DNA of 57,089 nt from Caulobacteraceae bacterium (GTDB taxonomy: Bacteria > Pseudomonadota > Alphaproteobacteria > Caulobacterales > Caulobacteraceae), in NCBI GenBank assembly GCA_019748055.1, contig JAIEQC010000039.1:1-57089 (forward strand), given 5' to 3'. Shown here one piece after another: positions 54,034 through 57,089 of the stretch. Positions within the stretch are counted from its first letter, which is position 1. Each line of letters begins with the position of its first letter. Both the position numbers and the translations under genes were made by a program. A model generated the notes under the pieces. It was not told the DNA's origin. It searched no databases and saw nothing but the letters and a program-made list of their open reading frames with translations.

Positions 54034-54930
54034 ATGACCATGATTCCCCTGCCCGTCCGATCGCGTTTGGCCCGGCTGGGGGCGTGGTCGCGCGGGCGGT
54101 TTCCGTTTCTGACGCGCACGCCGGAGCTGAAGCATTGGATCGAGTGGGCGGCGCGGGTCGGCTTCGGGGCGCGGGGGTTCGTCTATCTGTCGGTCGGGGT
54201 GCTGACCCTGCTGGGCGTGTTCGACGTGGCGGGAGAGGCCGTGGGCACCGGCGGGGCGCTGGCGTGGCTGGTCATGCGGCCGTTCGGGCGGGTGTGGCTG
54301 ATGCTGGTCATCCTGGGGCTGGCGGCCTTCGTCATGTGGCGGCTGATGCAGGCGGTGTTCGACGCCGACAACGAGGGCAAGGATCGCGAGGGGCTAATGA
54401 CCCGCGCCGGGCAGTTCTTCAGCGCGGCGGGCTATGCGGCCATGGCGTTCGGCGCCGTCGGCCTCCTGTTGGACAAGCCCGAAAACGCGCGTGTGGAAGG
54501 CATGACCTCCAGCCGCGAGACGGCCGAGACGGTGATGTCGCTGCCATGGGGCAACTGGCTGCTGGCGGCGGGCGGTCTGGCCATCCTGGGCATCGGCATC
54601 GCCAACGTCGTGCGAGCCTGGCGGGAGGACTTCACCGAACACCTGGCCTGTTCCGAGAGCCTATGCCGCAAGGTCGCCCCGCTGGCGCGCTGGGGCTACA
54701 TGGCCCGCGGCCTGGCCTACCTGCCGCTGGGCCTCATCGTGGTGCTGGCCGGCCTGCACGCCCGGGCGTCAGAGGTCACCAGCCTGGGCGCGGCGCTTGA
54801 GGCGGTGGAGCGCCAGCCGGCGGGCCCGTGGGCCCTTACCGCCATGGCGACGGGGCTGATGGCGTTCGGCGTCTTCTCCTTCGTCGAGGCGCGCTGGCGT
54901 CGGATCCGGCCGCCGCGTGAGGTGCTTTGA
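54034..54930 (+). CDS. DUF1206 membrane protein
   Basis: A 298-residue membrane protein with six hydrophobic segments arranged as three repeated two-helix units, the usual DUF1206 layout. Each unit begins with an aromatic/Arg-Gly motif, seen as [32 protein letters not shown] and [16 protein letters not shown]. Function unknown. The ATG at 54034 is chosen over an upstream ATG at 53968, which would add a basic extension and overlap the control region of the divergent ABC operon. Confidence 0.85.
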   Translation: MTMIPLPVRSRLARLGAWSRGRFPFLTRTPELKHWIEWAARVGFGARGFVYLSVGVLTLLGVFDVAGEAVGTGGALAWLVMRPFGRVWLMLVILGLAAFVMWRLMQAVFDADNEGKDREGLMTRAGQFFSAAGYAAMAFGAVGLLLDKPENARVEGMTSSRETAETVMSLPWGNWLLAAGGLAILGIGIANVVRAWREDFTEHLACSESLCRKVAPLARWGYMARGLAYLPLGLIVVLAGLHARASEVTSLGAALEAVERQPAGPWALTAMATGLMAFGVFSFVEARWRRIRPPREVL

Positions 54931-54991
54931 CGCGCCTCCCACGCGGAACCTTGGCCGTATCTTGGCGCTGACCCACAAATGGAGCCGTCGC

Positions 54992-55531
54992 ATGCGCCTG
55001 TCCGCCCTCGCCGCCGTCGCCCTGGCCCTGGCCTTGGGAGCGTGCGTCACTGCCCCGTCGCCGTCGCAGTATCGCGCGCCCCAGCCCACCAAGCCGGTCG
55101 ACGCCGAGCGCCTGTGGTCCGGCCGCTGGCTCGAGATCGCGCGCACGCCGATGTCGATCACCGACGGCTGCGTGGCCGGCGCCTCGAACTATCGCCTGAC
55201 CGCGCCGACGCGGGTCGCCGTGCGCGACACCTGCCAGCGCGACACGCCGACGGGGCGCGAGGTAGCGGTCGAGGGCAATGGCCAGATCCTGGATCCCGGC
55301 ACCAACGCCAAGCTGCGGGTGAAATACTTCTGGGGCTTCGTGACCTGGGATTACTGGGTGCTGGACCGGGCGGACGACTATTCCTGGTTCATCGCCACCA
55401 GCCCGACGCTGGACAAGGCTTTCATCTACACGCGCGAGGTCCCCGGCCGGGCCGAGCGCGACGCCCTGGTCCGCCGCCTGGGGGAACTGGGGTATGACGT
55501 GACCCGGCTGGAGTTCCCCGAAACCCTGTGA
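54992..55531 (+). CDS. Lipocalin-like lipoprotein
   Basis: A 179-residue lipoprotein with lipobox LALGAC (Cys18). The lipocalin signature is seen as [14 protein letters not shown] near the start of the domain, followed by eight predicted beta strands, and ending with a C-terminal helix ([15 protein letters not shown]). It resembles bacterial outer-membrane lipocalins (Blc), which bind lysolipids or fatty acids. GGAG precedes the ATG. The next gene starts 9 bp after the stop. Confidence 0.85.
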   Translation: MRLSALAAVALALALGACVTAPSPSQYRAPQPTKPVDAERLWSGRWLEIARTPMSITDGCVAGASNYRLTAPTRVAVRDTCQRDTPTGREVAVEGNGQILDPGTNAKLRVKYFWGFVTWDYWVLDRADDYSWFIATSPTLDKAFIYTREVPGRAERDALVRRLGELGYDVTRLEFPETL

Positions 55532-55539
55532 GGTCGCCC

Positions 55540-56853
55540 ATGCGCCCCGTCGCCGCCGCAGCCTGCCTGTCGCTGTCCCTTGCCGTCGCCGCGTGCGGCG
55601 GGCCGCGGGCCCTGCCGCCCGAGGCGGGCTATGGCCCCAACCCGACCCTGCCCGTCCCGGCGCGCCAGATCATCCCGCAGGTGAAGGTCGCGGACGCGAT
55701 CGGCTGGCCGGCCGGACGCATGCCGACGCCGGCGGAGGGCCTGAGGGTGCAGGCCTTCGCCAGCGGACTGGACCATCCCCGCTGGCTGTACCGCCTGCCC
55801 AACGGCGACGTTCTGGTGGCGGAGTCCAATGCGCCGCCCAAGCCCGAGGACAAGCAGGGCGGAATCCGGGGCTGGTTCATGGGTCTGTTCATGAAGAAGG
55901 CCGGTGCGGGCGTGCCCAGCGCCAACCGGATCACCCTGCTGCGGGACGCCGACGGCGACGGCGTGGCGGAGGTGAAGACGCCGTTCCTGACCGACCTGAC
56001 CTCGCCTTTCGGCATGGCTCTGGTCGGCTCGACGCTCTACGTCGCCAACGCCGATGCGGTCGTCGCCTTCCCCTATCAGACCGGTCAGACCCGGATCGAC
56101 GCCCCGGCGCGCAAGGTCGCCGACCTGCCGGCCGGCCGGAACCACCACTGGACTAAGAGCCTGGTCGCCTCGCCCGACGGGTCGCGGCTCTACGTCGGCG
56201 TCGGCTCCAACTCCAACATCGCCGAATACGGCATGGAGGAAGAGGCCGAGCGCGCGGCGGTGCTGGAGATCGATCCGGCGACGGGGGCGCGGCGGGTCTA
56301 TGCCTCAGGCCTGCGCAACCCCGTCGGCATCGACTGGAACCCCACGTCGGGCATGCTCTGGGTCGCGGTCAACGAGCGGGACGAGCTTGGGCCCGATCTG
56401 GTGCCGGACTACATGACCTCGGTCCGGCCCGGCGGCTTTTACGGCTGGCCGTGGAGCTATTACGGCCAGGTCGTCGACGAGCGGGTGAAGCCCGCCAATC
56501 CGGACATGGTCGCGCGCGCGCTGAAGCCCGACTATGCGCTTGGAGCGCACACCGCCTCGCTGGGCCTGGCGTTCTCGCAGGGGACGCTGCTTCCCGAGCG
56601 GTTCCGCAGCGGCGCCTTCGTGGGCCAGCACGGATCGTGGAACCGCAAGCCGGCCAACGGCTATCAGGTGATCTTCGTGCCCTTCGCCGGCGCCATGCCG
56701 AACGGGATGCCAATCCCCGTGCTGACCGGCTTTCTGGACGAGGAGGGCCGCGCCATGGGCCGCCCCGTCGGCGTCGCCTTCGACGGCCAGGGCGCCCTGC
56801 TGGTGGCCGACGACGTGGGCAACGTCATCTGGCGCGTGTCGCCCGCCGGCTGA
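55540..56853 (+). CDS. Sorbosone/PQQ-dependent sugar dehydrogenase-like lipoprotein
   Basis: A 437-residue protein with lipobox AVAAC (Cys19) and a six-bladed beta-propeller domain of the glucose/sorbosone dehydrogenase type. Propeller motifs include [66 protein letters not shown] and [20 protein letters not shown]. Such enzymes use PQQ and Ca to oxidise sugars in the periplasm; substrate is not predictable, and no PQQ genes are nearby. The ATG at 55540 has GAGG at good spacing. It is likely co-transcribed with the lipocalin gene. Confidence 0.88.
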   Translation: MRPVAAAACLSLSLAVAACGGPRALPPEAGYGPNPTLPVPARQIIPQVKVADAIGWPAGRMPTPAEGLRVQAFASGLDHPRWLYRLPNGDVLVAESNAPPKPEDKQGGIRGWFMGLFMKKAGAGVPSANRITLLRDADGDGVAEVKTPFLTDLTSPFGMALVGSTLYVANADAVVAFPYQTGQTRIDAPARKVADLPAGRNHHWTKSLVASPDGSRLYVGVGSNSNIAEYGMEEEAERAAVLEIDPATGARRVYASGLRNPVGIDWNPTSGMLWVAVNERDELGPDLVPDYMTSVRPGGFYGWPWSYYGQVVDERVKPANPDMVARALKPDYALGAHTASLGLAFSQGTLLPERFRSGAFVGQHGSWNRKPANGYQVIFVPFAGAMPNGMPIPVLTGFLDEEGRAMGRPVGVAFDGQGALLVADDVGNVIWRVSPAG

Positions 56854-56861
56854 GGTAAGAA

Positions 56862-56887
56862 AGAACCCCGGCCGAAGCCGGGGTTCT
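56862..56887. terminator. Bidirectional intrinsic terminator
   Basis: AGAACCCCGGC (56862-56872) pairs perfectly with GCCGGGGTTCT (56877-56887) around a CGAA loop. The flanking genes converge, so it can serve both. Confidence 0.8.
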
Positions 56888-56908
56888 CCTTGTCAGAGGT
56901 CTCTCAGA

Positions 56909-57089
56909 TCACTGGCCCGGGAACGGCTGGACCTGAATGGTCGGGGCCGGCGGCGTGGCCGTGGGGGTCGGCGCCGGCGTGGCCGTCGGGGCGGGCGTGG
57001 CGGCCTGGGCCTGCGCGCGGTTCAGTTCTGCGTTCGCCTCGTCGCCCGCGTCGTCGGCGGGAGCGGCGACGGGAACCGGGGCGGCGGCC
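56909..57089 (-). CDS. C-terminal part of an Ala/Pro/Thr-rich protein (runs off the window)
   Basis: An open frame on the minus strand that enters from the right edge and ends at the TGA at 56909. About 59 residues are visible: Ala/Pro/Val-rich, then an acidic DDAGDEAN stretch, NRAQAQAATPAPT, a Thr-Ala-Pro repeat, and the end IQVQPFPGQ. The convergent terminator just beyond the stop supports a real gene. The main domain lies outside, so no function is assigned. Confidence 0.55.
   Translation of the reverse strand, partial: AAAPVPVAAPADDAGDEANAELNRAQAQAATPAPTATPAPTPTATPPAPTIQVQPFPGQ

Overview
The window is 57 kb of very GC-rich, gene-dense DNA from an alphaproteobacterium. Caulobacterales is most likely, and a Brevundimonas- or Caulobacter-like genome fits best. 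That placement is inference. It rests on a ZauP-ZapA pair, a DUF1476 F1-ATPase inhibitor (an alphaproteobacterial family), a meso-DAP-type MurE, a GTTC-N7-GTTC box of the alphaproteobacterial LexA type, and the overall codon use. No tRNA, rRNA, CRISPR array, insertion sequence or prophage gene was seen. Most of the window is core chromosome.

Layout. 1-2962: the 3' end of smc, a WecG/TagA/CpsF glycosyltransferase, and two tandem paralogous small secreted proteins. 2966-14193 (minus strand): a compact dcw cluster transcribed mraZ-rsmH-ftsL-ftsI-murE-murF-mraY-murD-ftsW-murG, with almost every junction overlapping by 1-8 nt. Its control region (14194-14514) holds four TGGG repeats at exact 10-bp spacing, which match an MraZ operator, and a LexA-type box. 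14515-19773: a SIMPL-domain protein, a DUF559 nuclease-like gene enclosed by 55-bp inverted REP-like repeats, glyQ-glyS, and a secreted FAS1 protein. 19774-27704: ispE with a TPR protein, ETF-ubiquinone oxidoreductase, a family-4-like uracil-DNA glycosylase, a lytic transglycosylase and a GST-fold protein. 27885-38182: purine genes purB, purC-purS, purQ and purL, interspersed with two FAS1 proteins, the DUF1476 protein, a PEBP-like protein, a secreted HD-domain protein and a membrane protein. 38182-43649: a DUF305 lipoprotein, a cytochrome P450, a PhoD-type phosphatase, an amidohydrolase with an unusual internal Tat signal, and a small membrane protein. 43646-45996 (minus): zauP-zapA, a probable 6S RNA, fau and ymdB. 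46088-49278: tkt-purT. 49312-50791 (minus): a translationally coupled ArsR-SRPBCC-GST module with a palindromic operator. 50882-57089: a hypothetical protein, a proline-rich membrane protein, a YadGH-like ABC exporter, a DUF1206 protein, a lipocalin lipoprotein, a sorbosone-dehydrogenase-like lipoprotein, and the end of another Ala/Pro-rich protein.

How the genes work together. The dcw cluster makes lipid II (MurE/F/D, MraY, MurG) and the septal synthase (FtsW-FtsI with FtsL). The zauP-zapA pair organises the Z-ring. PurB/C/S/Q/L/T with Fau (folate) and Tkt (pentose phosphate) cover much of purine supply. The points most worth checking are the dual MraZ/LexA-type control region of the dcw cluster, the DUF559 repeat cassette whose two arms show compensatory changes, the ArsR operator placed on its own start codon, and the secreted HD-domain protein between purS and purQ.
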